64,000 nucleotides of DNA from CBDCNH01 sp965219015 (GTDB lineage Bacteria > Pseudomonadota > Alphaproteobacteria > Rhodobacterales > Rhodobacteraceae): positions 124,001 through 188,000 of the forward strand of contig CBDCNH010000005.1 in the NCBI GenBank assembly GCA_965219015.1. The letters are read 5' to 3'. The notes under the pieces are model-generated. The model saw only the letters and a program-made list of their open reading frames with translations, had not been told where the DNA came from and searched no databases. A program made the position numbers and the translations under genes. Positions 52,290 through 61,271 of this stretch are shown piece by piece (position 1 is the first letter of the stretch; each line of letters opens with the position of its first letter).

Positions 52290-54230
52290 ATGAGTCGTGA
52301 GTTTCGGGTCAATTCCCTCACGGAGAACTGGCAGAGCAGCCCGGATGTCACGGCGCTGCCGGACGGCGGGTTCGTCGCGGTCTGGGACAGCTTCTACCTG
52401 GACGACGACCTCGACGTCTATTACGTCGCGATGCAGCGCTACGACGCGGCGGGCCAGCGGGTCGGGTCCGAGACGATCGTGGATGCCGTCAATGGCGCGG
52501 CCTCGCGGGACGCGCGCATCGCGACGCTCTCGGACGGCGGCTACGCGGTGACCTGGGCCTACGGGCCGGACGGCGTGCTCGACCAGACGAACGTGTTCGC
52601 GCGCGTCTACAACGCCAATGGCACTCCCCGCACCGACCGTACGCGCGTGGATACGGTCGCCTCGTTCGAGGCGGTGGCGCCCGACGTGGTGGCGACGGCG
52701 GGCGGCGGGTTCAAGGTGCTCTTCGGCGTCGACCGCAGCAACGTGAACTGGCCGGAAATCTACGGGCGCCAGTTCAGCGCGGCTGGCGTGCCTGTCGGTC
52801 CCGACCGCGTCGTGAACAGCGTCGAGCACGAGTTCGATCAGGAATACGTCCGCACCGCGCATCTTGCGGGCGGCGGGTCGGTCGCCGTCTGGAACAGCGA
52901 GGGCACCTTCGAGATCGGCACCGACCTCGATTCGAACGAGGTCCGCGGCACCGTCTACGGGCCGGGCGGATCGGTGCTGCGCGCGGACTTCCACCTCACC
53001 GACAACTGGGGCACGGTCGGCTCGCCTTATGCCTCCGGCACCGGCTTCGACGTGACGGCGCTCGCCAACGGCGGCTTCGCGGTGAGCCACGTCATCCATG
53101 AGCGCACGCCGAAGGACGTGTTCTACTACGGGATCGAGGTGCAGAGCTTCGGCGGGGCCGGCGCTCCGGCGTCGGCACCGTTCATCGCCGTCACGTCGAC
53201 CGAAAGCATCGACTCCTCGCGTGTGACGCAGCTCGAGACCGGGCAGATCGTGGTGATCTGGGAGCAAAGCATCAGACCCTACATCGACTTCCAGTCCGAC
53301 ATTCTCGGTCGCGTGTTCGACACCGCGGGCCACCCGCTCGGCCCGGCCTTCGAGGTGCAGCAGGACCGCTACGGCGAGCAGACCGTCCCCGAAGTGACCG
53401 CGCTCGCCGGCGGCGGCTTCGTCGCCACCTGGCAGTCCGAGGACATCGACCCCGACCACGAGGGCATCTCCGCCCGCATCTTCGGCCGCGGCAGCGCCGG
53501 CAACGACGTGGCGACGGTGGACGCGACGGGGATGTACTACGGGCTCGGCGGTGACGACCGGGTGACGGGGGATGGGCGGGACAACGTGCTGTCGGGCGGC
53601 GCGGGGCGCGACGTGATCCTGGGCCTCGGCGGCAGCGACACGATCTCGGGCGGCGCGGGGAACGACTACGTCTCCGGCGGCGGCACCGGGCACAACCTGC
53701 TCTCGGGCGACGCGGGCGACGACGCCATCCGCGCCGGCTCGGGCGGCGACAGGCTCTTCGGCGGCTCGGGCATTGACCGGCTCTTCGGCGGCATCGGAGC
53801 GGACACGGTGTTCGCGGGCACCGGCAACGACTTCGTGGCGGCCGGGCAGGGCAACGACGTGATCGTGGCGGTGGCGGGGCAGAACCGCCTGCACGGCAAC
53901 ATCGGCGACGACATGCTCCTTGCGGGCACGGGGCAAGACCTGATGTGGGGCGAGGCGGGGGTGGACCGGTTCGTGTTCCGCACCGCGGCGCAAGCGGGTG
54001 TCGGGGCGACGCACGACGTGGTCGCGGACTTCGAGACCGGCCACGACCATCTCGACCTGTCGGCGCTGAACCTCGCCTTCGTCGGCGGAGCGATGTTTTC
54101 CGGTCACGCGCACGAGTTGCGCTACGCTGGAGGGCAGCTCTGGGCAGACCTCGACGGCGACCGCGCGCCGGACCTTCAGGTGCAGCTCGTCGGCGCGCCC
54201 GTCCTTCATGCGGGCGACCTCATCCTCTGA
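52290..54230 (+). CDS. RTX calcium-binding protein with an N-terminal seven-fold repeat (propeller-like)
   Basis: 646-residue protein, probably secreted by a type I system because it has RTX repeats and no N-terminal signal peptide. Residues about 15-415 hold seven copies of a unit of roughly 55-65 residues around a 'ALxDGGFVAVW' core: 'ALPDGGFVAVW', 'TLSDGGYAVTW', 'ATAGGGFKVLF', 'HLAGGGSVAVW', 'ALANGGFAVSH', 'QLETGQIVVIW', 'ALAGGGFVATW'. That number suggests a closed beta-propeller. Residues about 435-560 are RTX nonapeptides such as 'LSGGAGRDVILGLGGSDTIS'. The end 'ADFETGHDHLDLSALN' is the usual C-terminal secretion-domain pattern. No secretion genes are adjacent. Confidence 0.88.
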   Translation: MSREFRVNSLTENWQSSPDVTALPDGGFVAVWDSFYLDDDLDVYYVAMQRYDAAGQRVGSETIVDAVNGAASRDARIATLSDGGYAVTWAYGPDGVLDQTNVFARVYNANGTPRTDRTRVDTVASFEAVAPDVVATAGGGFKVLFGVDRSNVNWPEIYGRQFSAAGVPVGPDRVVNSVEHEFDQEYVRTAHLAGGGSVAVWNSEGTFEIGTDLDSNEVRGTVYGPGGSVLRADFHLTDNWGTVGSPYASGTGFDVTALANGGFAVSHVIHERTPKDVFYYGIEVQSFGGAGAPASAPFIAVTSTESIDSSRVTQLETGQIVVIWEQSIRPYIDFQSDILGRVFDTAGHPLGPAFEVQQDRYGEQTVPEVTALAGGGFVATWQSEDIDPDHEGISARIFGRGSAGNDVATVDATGMYYGLGGDDRVTGDGRDNVLSGGAGRDVILGLGGSDTISGGAGNDYVSGGGTGHNLLSGDAGDDAIRAGSGGDRLFGGSGIDRLFGGIGADTVFAGTGNDFVAAGQGNDVIVAVAGQNRLHGNIGDDMLLAGTGQDLMWGEAGVDRFVFRTAAQAGVGATHDVVADFETGHDHLDLSALNLAFVGGAMFSGHAHELRYAGGQLWADLDGDRAPDLQVQLVGAPVLHAGDLIL

Positions 54231-54264
54231 CCGCGGCGTTTCGGCATCCTCACGGAAACTCGCC

Positions 54265-54293
54265 TTGAATGACCCGCGTCTCGGCCGTTACCT
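54265..54293 (+). promoter_or_regulatory. Candidate promoter of yejABEF
   Basis: TTGAAT (54265-54270), 17 nt, TTACCT (54288-54293), 46 nt before the yejA ATG. The -10 element is weak. Confidence 0.3.
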
Positions 54294-54339
54294 TGGCGGC
54301 TGCTCGCGCGGCGTCTGCGGGGGCTTCGGGGACCATTGC

Positions 54340-56193
54340 ATGACCGCACGCGCCTATCGTCCGCCGCTCCTCGCATGGCTCGGGATCGTCCTTCTGCTGC
54401 TGACGGGGCCGGCGGCGGCGCAGGACACCATCACCGCGCACGGCATCTCGACCTTCGGCGACCTCAAGTACCCGGCCGGGTTCGCGCAGTACGACTACGT
54501 GAACCCCGACGCGCCGAAGGGCGGCGAGATGTCGATCTGGACCTCGGGCGGGTTCGACAGCATGAACCCCTACACCATCAAGGGCCGCTCGGGCGCGCTC
54601 GCGTCGATCTTCTTCGAGAGCCTCCTCGAGGGCAGCTACGACGAGCCCGACTCGCAATACGGCCTCGTCGCCGAGAGCCTCGAATACCCGCCGAGCAAGG
54701 ACTGGGTGATCTTCAAGCTCCGCCCCGAGGCGAAGTTCTCTGACGGCTCGGCCCTGACCGCGGACGACGTGTTCTTCAGCTACGAGACGATGCGCGACAA
54801 GGGGCTGTCGTCGTTCCGGCAGGTGTTCAACAAGGAGGTCGCGGGCGCCGAGGTGATCGACCCCGCGCACATCAAGTTCACCTTCAAGCCCGGCGTGCCG
54901 CGGCGCGACCTCATCCAGTCCGTCGGCGGCCTGCCGATCTTCTCGCGCAAGTACTTCGAGGACAACAAGGTCGATTTCGAGGCCTCGACGCTCAAGCCCG
55001 CGGTCGGCTCCGGGCCATACGTGCTCGACCGGATGAACACCGGCCAGACCATCGTCTACCGTCGCAACCCGGACTACTGGGGCAAGGATCTGCCGATCAA
55101 CCGCGGCCGGTGGAACTTCGACAGCATCCGCGTCGAGTACTATGCCGACTACAACGCCGCCTTCGAGGGCTTCAAGGGCGGCACCTACTTCTTCCGCAAC
55201 GAGGCGTCGTCGATCCTGTGGGCGACGGGCTATGACTTCCCGGCCTTCAAGGCGGGGTCCGTCATCAAGGACACGCCGGCCGACGGAACCCCGACCTCGG
55301 GGCAGAGCTTCGCCTTCAACTTGCGCCGCGAGAAGTTCCAGGATCCGCGCGTGCGCCAGGCCATCGGGCTCATGTTCAACTTCGAATGGTCGAACGCGAC
55401 GCTGTTCTACGGCCTCTACGACCGCATCAACTCGTTCTGGACGAACACCTACCTCGCGACGAGCGGCCTGCCGACGCCGGAGGAGACGGCGCTGCTCGAG
55501 CCGCTGGCCGACACGCTGCCGCCCGGCGTGCTCGATGCCGAGCCCGCGGGCCCGTCGCAGTCGGGCGAACGGCAACTCGACCGCGGCAACCTGCGTCGCG
55601 CCGGCAAGCTCCTCGACGACGCGGGCTGGGTCGTCGGCGCGGACGGGACGCGCCGCAAGGACGGGCAGACGCTCGACGTGGAGCTGCTCGACGACAGCGC
55701 GAGCTTCGACAGGGTGCTTCTGCCCTATGTCGAAAACCTGCGCCGGCTCGGGATCAATGCGCGTTACAGCCGGATCGACAACGCGCAGCTCGAATCGCGG
55801 ACGCGGTCCTACGACTTCGACATCGTGAACGCCTTCTTCCCGATGTCGCTGACGCCCTCGTCCGGGCTCGAGCAGTACTTCGGCTCGGAAAACGCCAACC
55901 AGGATACGTTCAACATCTCGGGCCTCGCCGACCCCGCGGTCGACGCGCTCATCGAGAAGGTCAAGGCCGCCGACACGCGCGAGGCGCTCGACACCGCGGT
56001 CCGGGCGCTCGACCGCGTCCTCCGCGCCATCGACTTCCGGATCCCGCAATGGTTCAAGCCCGAGTACACGCTCGCCTACTATGACTTCTACGCGCATCCC
56101 GATCCGCTGCCGCCCTATTCGCTCGGCCAGTTCGACCTCTGGTGGGTCGACCGCGCGAAGTTCGACGCGCTGAAGGCCAAGGGCGCGTTCTAG
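54340..56193 (+). CDS. yejA: Oligopeptide/microcin C-type ABC transporter substrate-binding protein
   Basis: 617-residue periplasmic family 5 receptor of the YejA subgroup. The signal peptide is 'PPLLAWLGIVLLLLTGPAAA', followed by 'HGISTFGDLKYPAGFAQYDY' and 'NPDAPKGGEMSIWTSGGFDS', both diagnostic of YejA. 'DFPAFKAG', 'VIKDTPADGTPTSGQSFAFN' and the C-terminal 'IPQWFKPEYTLAYYDFYAHP' also match. It binds short peptides (and peptide antibiotics such as microcin C in E. coli). The ATG at 54340 is set by the signal peptide. It is the first gene of yejABEF. Confidence 0.93.
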   Translation: MTARAYRPPLLAWLGIVLLLLTGPAAAQDTITAHGISTFGDLKYPAGFAQYDYVNPDAPKGGEMSIWTSGGFDSMNPYTIKGRSGALASIFFESLLEGSYDEPDSQYGLVAESLEYPPSKDWVIFKLRPEAKFSDGSALTADDVFFSYETMRDKGLSSFRQVFNKEVAGAEVIDPAHIKFTFKPGVPRRDLIQSVGGLPIFSRKYFEDNKVDFEASTLKPAVGSGPYVLDRMNTGQTIVYRRNPDYWGKDLPINRGRWNFDSIRVEYYADYNAAFEGFKGGTYFFRNEASSILWATGYDFPAFKAGSVIKDTPADGTPTSGQSFAFNLRREKFQDPRVRQAIGLMFNFEWSNATLFYGLYDRINSFWTNTYLATSGLPTPEETALLEPLADTLPPGVLDAEPAGPSQSGERQLDRGNLRRAGKLLDDAGWVVGADGTRRKDGQTLDVELLDDSASFDRVLLPYVENLRRLGINARYSRIDNAQLESRTRSYDFDIVNAFFPMSLTPSSGLEQYFGSENANQDTFNISGLADPAVDALIEKVKAADTREALDTAVRALDRVLRAIDFRIPQWFKPEYTLAYYDFYAHPDPLPPYSLGQFDLWWVDRAKFDALKAKGAF

Positions 56194-56199
56194 CCTCCG

Positions 56200-57306
56200 A
56201 TGGGTGCCTACATCCTCCGGCGGCTCCTGCTGATCGTCCCGACGCTGGTCGGGATCCTGCTCATCAACTTCGTGCTGACGCAGTTCGTCCCCGGCGGGCC
56301 GATCGAGCAGGTGCTGGCGCGGGTGCAGGGCAACGGCGACACGCTCCGCACGATCTCCGGCAGCGGCGACGCGGGCATCGACACCGGCGACGCGAGCGCC
56401 GGCGGCGGGAGCGGCGCCAACTCGCGCTACGTCGGCGCGCGGGGCCTGCCGCCCGAGTTCATCGCCGAGCTCGAAAAGGAGTTCGGCTTCGACAAGCCGC
56501 CCGCCGAGCGGTTTCTCCTGATGATGTGGAACTACGCCCGCTTCGACTTCGGCCAGAGCTACTTCCAGTCGAAGAGCGTCGTCGACCTCGTGCTCGAGAA
56601 GATGCCCGTCTCGATCACCCTCGGGCTCTGGTCCACGCTCATCGCCTACCTGATCTCGATCCCGCTCGGCATCCGCAAGGCGGTCCGCGACGGCACCGCC
56701 TTCGACAGCTGGACCTCGGGCGCCATCGTCGTCGCCTTCGCGATCCCGGGGTTCCTCTTCGCGATCCTGCTCCTCGTCCTCTTCGCGGGCGGCTCGTACC
56801 TGCGCTGGTTCCCGCTGCGGGGGCTCACCTCGGACAACTTCGCGAGCCTGAGCGTGCCCGGCCAGATCCTCGACTACTTCTGGCACATCGCGCTGCCGGT
56901 CCTTGCCTCGACGCTCGCGAGCTTCGCCACGCTGACGCTCCTGACGAAGAACTCGTTTCTCGAGGAGGTGAAGAAGCAGTACGTGATGACCGCGCGCGCC
57001 AAGGGCCTCTCGGAGCGCCGCGTGCTCTACGGGCACATCTTCCGCAACGCGATGCTGATCGTCATCGCGGGCTTCCCGGCGGCGTTCGTGAGCGTGTTCT
57101 TCGGCAACTCGGTCATCATCGAGACGATCTTCACGCTCGACGGCCTGGGCCGGCTCGGGCTCGAGGCCGCGATCTCGCGCGACTACCCGGTGATCTTCGG
57201 CACGCTCTACGTGTTCGGGCTGATCGGGCTGCTGATGGGGCTCTTGTCGGACCTGATGTACGTCTGGGTCGACCCGCGCATCGACTTCGCGTCGCGCGAG
57301 ACCTGA
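56200..57306 (+). CDS. yejB: ABC transporter permease YejB
   Basis: 368-residue DppB-type permease. After the first helix ('LLIVPTLVGILLINFVLTQF') it has the long periplasmic insertion typical of YejB, here Gly/Ser/Asp-rich ('GDAGIDTGDASAGGGSGANS'). 'PPAERFLLMMWNYARFDFGQ' and the docking loop 'KKQYVMTARAKGLSERRVLY' follow. The gene starts 6 nt after the yejA stop and its own stop overlaps the yejE ATG by one base. The insertion is somewhat richer in glycine than in enterobacterial YejB. Confidence 0.93.
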   Translation: MGAYILRRLLLIVPTLVGILLINFVLTQFVPGGPIEQVLARVQGNGDTLRTISGSGDAGIDTGDASAGGGSGANSRYVGARGLPPEFIAELEKEFGFDKPPAERFLLMMWNYARFDFGQSYFQSKSVVDLVLEKMPVSITLGLWSTLIAYLISIPLGIRKAVRDGTAFDSWTSGAIVVAFAIPGFLFAILLLVLFAGGSYLRWFPLRGLTSDNFASLSVPGQILDYFWHIALPVLASTLASFATLTLLTKNSFLEEVKKQYVMTARAKGLSERRVLYGHIFRNAMLIVIAGFPAAFVSVFFGNSVIIETIFTLDGLGRLGLEAAISRDYPVIFGTLYVFGLIGLLMGLLSDLMYVWVDPRIDFASRET

Positions 57307-58412
57307 TGGCGCTGTCGCAGCTCAACCGCCGCCGGCTGCGGAACTTCCGCGCCAACGGGCGCGCGTTCTGGTCGCTCGTCGTGTTCGCGGCGCTCTTCGG
57401 GCTGTCGCTCTTCGCCGAGGTCATCGCCAACGACCGGCCGCTCCTCGTGTCCTACCGCGGGTCGCTCTACGTACCCGTCGCGCGGTTCCATTCGGAGGCC
57501 GAGTTCGGCGGCGACTTCGAGACCGAGGCGGTCTACCGCGACCCCGAGGTGCGCTGCCTGATCGAGACCGGCGGCATCGAGGCCTGCCTCGACGACCCGG
57601 ACGCCACGACGGCCGCCGCCGCGAGCGGCACCTTCGAGGGCGAGCCGGTCGCGAAGGGCTGGCTCCTCTGGCCGCCGATCCCCTATTCCTACAACACGGT
57701 CAACAACCTCAACGGCGCGGCCCCGTCGCCGCCCGACGGCGACCACCTCCTCGGCACCGACGACACCGCGCGCGACGTGCTCGCCCGCGTGATCTACGGC
57801 TTCCGGTTATCGGTGCTATTCACGCTGGTAGTAACGGCGATAACGTCGGTCATCGGCATCGTGGCGGGCGCGGTGCAGGGCTACTTCGGCGGCTGGATCG
57901 ACCTCACGTTCCAGCGCATCATCGAGCTCTGGGGCTCGATCCCGACGCTCTACGTCATCATCATCGTGGCGGCGATCTTCTCGATGAGCTTCTGGCTCCT
58001 CGTCGGGCTGATGGTGCTCTTCGGCTGGACGGCGCTCGTGGCCGTTGTGCGCGCCGAGTTCCTGCGCGCGCGCAACTTCGAGTACGTCCGCGCCGCCCGC
58101 GCGCTCGGCGTGCGCGACGCCACGATCATCGTGCGCCACGTGCTTCCGAACGCGATGGTGGCGACGCTGACGTTCCTGCCGTTCATCGTCACCGGCACCA
58201 TCGGCTCGCTCGCGGCGCTCGACTTCCTCGGCTTCGGGCTGCCGTCCTCGGCGCCGTCGCTGGGCGAGCTGACCTTGCAGGCCAAGCAGAACCTGCAGGC
58301 GCCCTGGCTCGGGTTCACCGCGTTCTTCGTCTTCGCGCTGATGCTGAGCCTCCTCGTGTTCATCTTCGAGGGCGTGCGCGATGCGTTCGACCCCAGAAAG
58401 ACGTTCAGGTGA
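57306..58412 (+). CDS. yejE: ABC transporter permease YejE
   Basis: 368-residue DppC-type permease. The large N-terminal periplasmic segment between helices 1 and 2 is typical of YejE ('VIANDRPLLVSYRGSLYVPV', 'GWLLWPPIPYSYNTVN'), then 'LLGTDDTARDVLARVIYGFR' and the docking loop 'FEYVRAARALGVRDATIIVR'. Helices are long and clear. It overlaps yejF by 4 nt (GTGA). A small patch at 57805-57850 uses rarer AT-rich codons (TTA, CTA, GTA, ATA), unlike its surroundings. Confidence 0.93.
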   Translation: MALSQLNRRRLRNFRANGRAFWSLVVFAALFGLSLFAEVIANDRPLLVSYRGSLYVPVARFHSEAEFGGDFETEAVYRDPEVRCLIETGGIEACLDDPDATTAAAASGTFEGEPVAKGWLLWPPIPYSYNTVNNLNGAAPSPPDGDHLLGTDDTARDVLARVIYGFRLSVLFTLVVTAITSVIGIVAGAVQGYFGGWIDLTFQRIIELWGSIPTLYVIIIVAAIFSMSFWLLVGLMVLFGWTALVAVVRAEFLRARNFEYVRAARALGVRDATIIVRHVLPNAMVATLTFLPFIVTGTIGSLAALDFLGFGLPSSAPSLGELTLQAKQNLQAPWLGFTAFFVFALMLSLLVFIFEGVRDAFDPRKTFR

Positions 58413-60019
58413 GCGCGCTCCTCGAGGTCCGCGGCCTCAGCGTCGGCTTCCAGCAGGACGGGCGCCGCGTCGAGGCGGTGCGGGGCGTGTCCTTCGAGGT
58501 CGCGCGCGGCGAGACGCTCGCCATCGTCGGCGAAAGCGGCTCGGGCAAGTCCGTGACCGCGCTCTCCACGGTGTCGCTCCTGCCCGAGAGCGCCGACGTC
58601 TCGGGCTCCATCACCTACAATGGCCGCGAGATGATCGGCGCCGACGCGAAGCTCCTGCGCGACGTGCGCGGCAACGAGATCAGCTTCATCTTCCAGGAGC
58701 CGATGACGAGCCTCAACCCGCTTCACACGCTGGAAAAGCAGATCGCCGAGAGCCTTGCGCTGCACCAGGGCCTGCGCGGGGCGGCGGCGCGGTCGCGCAT
58801 CCTCGAGCTTCTCGCCAAGGTCGGCATCCGCGACGCCGAGAGCCGGCTCGGCGCCTATCCGCACCAGCTCTCGGGCGGACAGCGGCAGCGCGTGATGATC
58901 GCGATGGCGCTCGCCAACGGGCCGGACCTCCTCGTCGCCGACGAGCCGACGACCGCGCTCGACGTGACGATCCAGGCGCAGATCCTCGGGCTCCTGGCGG
59001 ACCTGAAGCGGCAGGAGGGCATGAGCCTCCTCTTCATCACGCACGACCTCGGGATCGTCCGCGCCATCGCCGACCGCGTCTGCGTGATGCAGGGGGGCGA
59101 GATCGTCGAGACCGGTGCCACCGCCGACATCTTCGACGCGCCGCAGCACCCCTACACCCGCGCGCTCCTCAGCGCCGAGCCGAAGGGCCGGCCGAACCCG
59201 GTGCCCGCCGACGCGCCCGAGGTGGCCCGGACCGAGGCGCTGCGCGTGTGGTTCCCGGTGGTGCGCGGGCTCGTCCGCCGCACCGTGGGCCACGTCAAGG
59301 CGGTCAACGCGGCGACCATCTCGGTGCGCGCGGGCGAGACGCTGGGCGTCGTCGGCGAGAGCGGCTCGGGCAAGACCACGCTCGGCCTCGCGATCCTGCG
59401 GCTGGTGTCGTCCGAAGGGCCGATCGTGTTCCTCGGGCAGGACATCCAGGGCTGGCAGAGCCGCGCGATGCGAGGCGTCCGGCGGGATATGCAGGTGGTG
59501 TTCCAGGACCCGTTCGGCAGCCTCTCGCCGCGCATGACGGTGGAGCAGATCATCGCCGAGGGGCTGAGCGTCCACGGCGTCCCCGAGGGGCAGGACGCGC
59601 ACGGGATGGTCGCCGCGATCATGTCGGAGGTGGGGCTCGACCCCGCCACCATGCACCGCTACCCGCACGAGTTCTCCGGCGGCCAGCGCCAGCGCGTCGC
59701 CATCGCCCGCGCGATGGTGCTGCGCCCGAAGCTCGTGATCCTCGACGAGCCGACCTCGGCGCTCGACATGACCGTGCAGGTGCAGATCGTGGACCTGCTG
59801 CGCGACCTGCAGCGACGCCACGGGCTCGCCTACGTGTTCATCAGCCACGACCTCCGCGTGGTGCGGGCGCTGGCGCACAAGGTCATCGTGATGAAGCAGG
59901 GCGACGTGGTGGAGGAAGGCGTCGGCGACGCCATCTTCGCGCAGCCCGCGACCGACTACACCCGCGCCCTCATCGCCGCCGCCTTCAACCTCGAGGCGGA
60001 GGAAGGGGCGGGAGCTTAG
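58409..60019 (+). CDS. yejF: ABC transporter ATP-binding protein YejF (two ATPase domains)
   Basis: 536-residue fused ATPase. Domain 1 has 'GESGSGKSVTAL' (about 40), 'LSGGQRQRVMIAMAL' and 'LLVADEPTTALD'. Domain 2 has 'GESGSGKTTLGLA' (about 317), 'FSGGQRQRVAIARAM' and 'LVILDEPTSALD'. It powers YejBE. The GTG start at 58409 overlaps the yejE stop. It is the last gene of the operon; the convergent enolase-superfamily gene ends 22 nt away. All nucleotide-binding motifs are intact. Confidence 0.95.
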   Translation: MSALLEVRGLSVGFQQDGRRVEAVRGVSFEVARGETLAIVGESGSGKSVTALSTVSLLPESADVSGSITYNGREMIGADAKLLRDVRGNEISFIFQEPMTSLNPLHTLEKQIAESLALHQGLRGAAARSRILELLAKVGIRDAESRLGAYPHQLSGGQRQRVMIAMALANGPDLLVADEPTTALDVTIQAQILGLLADLKRQEGMSLLFITHDLGIVRAIADRVCVMQGGEIVETGATADIFDAPQHPYTRALLSAEPKGRPNPVPADAPEVARTEALRVWFPVVRGLVRRTVGHVKAVNAATISVRAGETLGVVGESGSGKTTLGLAILRLVSSEGPIVFLGQDIQGWQSRAMRGVRRDMQVVFQDPFGSLSPRMTVEQIIAEGLSVHGVPEGQDAHGMVAAIMSEVGLDPATMHRYPHEFSGGQRQRVAIARAMVLRPKLVILDEPTSALDMTVQVQIVDLLRDLQRRHGLAYVFISHDLRVVRALAHKVIVMKQGDVVEEGVGDAIFAQPATDYTRALIAAAFNLEAEEGAGA

Positions 60020-60041
60020 CAGCCCTCCGAAGGGTGCCGCC

Positions 60042-61271
60042 TCAGTCCGCCGCGCCGCCCGCGAAGGCGTTGCCGTGGCGCCAGTCGCAGGGGGCCTCCT
60101 GCATCTCGAGGTGCAGCCGGTCGCCGGTGTAGGGGTGTGCGCGCGCGAGCGCCTCGTCGAAGGCGATGCCGAGGCCGGGGCCCGCGGGCGGCACGAGGAA
60201 GCCGTCCTCCCAGGCAATCGTGTCGCCGATGAGGGCGCGGTGGAAGGCGCCGCCGGTGCCGATGGTCTCGACCATCGACAGGTTCGGGATCGCGGCGGCG
60301 AGCTGCACGTTGGCGGCCCATTCGACCGGCCCGGCATAGAGGTGCGGCGCGACTTCGGCGCCGAAGCTCTCCGCCAGGGCGGCGATCTTGCGCGCCTCCC
60401 AGATGCCGCCCGCGCGTCCGAGCGCCGGTTGCACGATCCGCGCCGCGCCCGCGCGCAGGAGTTGCGCGAACTCGGCGCGCGTCGTCAGCCGCTCGCCCGC
60501 CGCGACCGGTACGCGCACCGCCCGCGCGACCTCGGCCATCGCGGCCGGGTCGTCGGGCGGCACCGGCTCCTCGTACCACAAGGGCAGGTAGGGCTCGATC
60601 GCCTGCCCGAGCCGGATCGCGCCCGGCACCGAGAACTGCCCGTGCGTGCCGAAGAGGAGGTCCGCACGCCCGCCGACCGCGTCGCGGATGTCGCGGCAGA
60701 ACGCGACCGAGCGCGCGATGTCCGACAGCGCCGGCATGTGCCCGCCGCGGAGCGTGTAGGGCCCGGCGGGATCGAACTTGACGGCCGTGAAGCCGAGATC
60801 GGCGCAGCGCGCGGCCTCCGCGGCGGAGAGCGCGGCGTCGGAGAAGAACGCCGCCGCATCCGTCCCCTCGGGCGGGTAGAGGTAGGTGTAGGACCGGAGC
60901 CGGTCGTTCATCCGGCCGCCGATCAGCGCGTGGACCGGACGCCCGCGCGCCTTGCCGACGATGTCCCAGCAGGCGATCTCGAGCCCGGAGAAGGCGCCCA
61001 TCACCGTGGGATCGGGCCGCTGCGTGAAGCCCGAGGAATAGGCGCGGCGGAACATCAGCTCGACGTTCTCGGGGTTTTCGCCCGCCATGTGGCGCTCGAA
61101 CACGTCGGCGATCACGGCGCGCATGGCGTCGGGCCCGACGGCGGTGGCGTAGCACTCGCCGTAGCCCGCGATGCCGTCGTCGGTGACGAGCTTCGGGATG
61201 ATCCAGTAGCGCCCGCCCCAGCCGGGCGGCGGCGGGGCCACGACGAAGATCTCGAGGTCGGCGAGCCTCAC
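60042..61271 (-). CDS. Enolase-superfamily protein (mandelate racemase/muconate-lactonizing type), function unknown
   Basis: 409-residue enzyme with an N-terminal capping domain and a TIM barrel. Strand 2 gives 'FTAVKFDPAG' (K165-x-D167), strand 3 'FGTHGQF' (H210), strand 4 'WYEEPVPPDD' (E234/E235), strand 5 'AGERLTT' (E260) and strand 7 'APHLYAGP' (H310). In galactonate-dehydratase-like relatives the strand 3 motif is D-x-H; here the metal-binding aspartate position is G208. The family probably acts on a sugar acid or related carboxylate, but the substrate cannot be assigned. The GTG start overlaps the MFS stop (GTGA), so the two are coupled. Confidence 0.82.
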   Translation of the reverse strand: MRLADLEIFVVAPPPPGWGGRYWIIPKLVTDDGIAGYGECYATAVGPDAMRAVIADVFERHMAGENPENVELMFRRAYSSGFTQRPDPTVMGAFSGLEIACWDIVGKARGRPVHALIGGRMNDRLRSYTYLYPPEGTDAAAFFSDAALSAAEAARCADLGFTAVKFDPAGPYTLRGGHMPALSDIARSVAFCRDIRDAVGGRADLLFGTHGQFSVPGAIRLGQAIEPYLPLWYEEPVPPDDPAAMAEVARAVRVPVAAGERLTTRAEFAQLLRAGAARIVQPALGRAGGIWEARKIAALAESFGAEVAPHLYAGPVEWAANVQLAAAIPNLSMVETIGTGGAFHRALIGDTIAWEDGFLVPPAGPGLGIAFDEALARAHPYTGDRLHLEMQEAPCDWRHGNAFAGGAAD

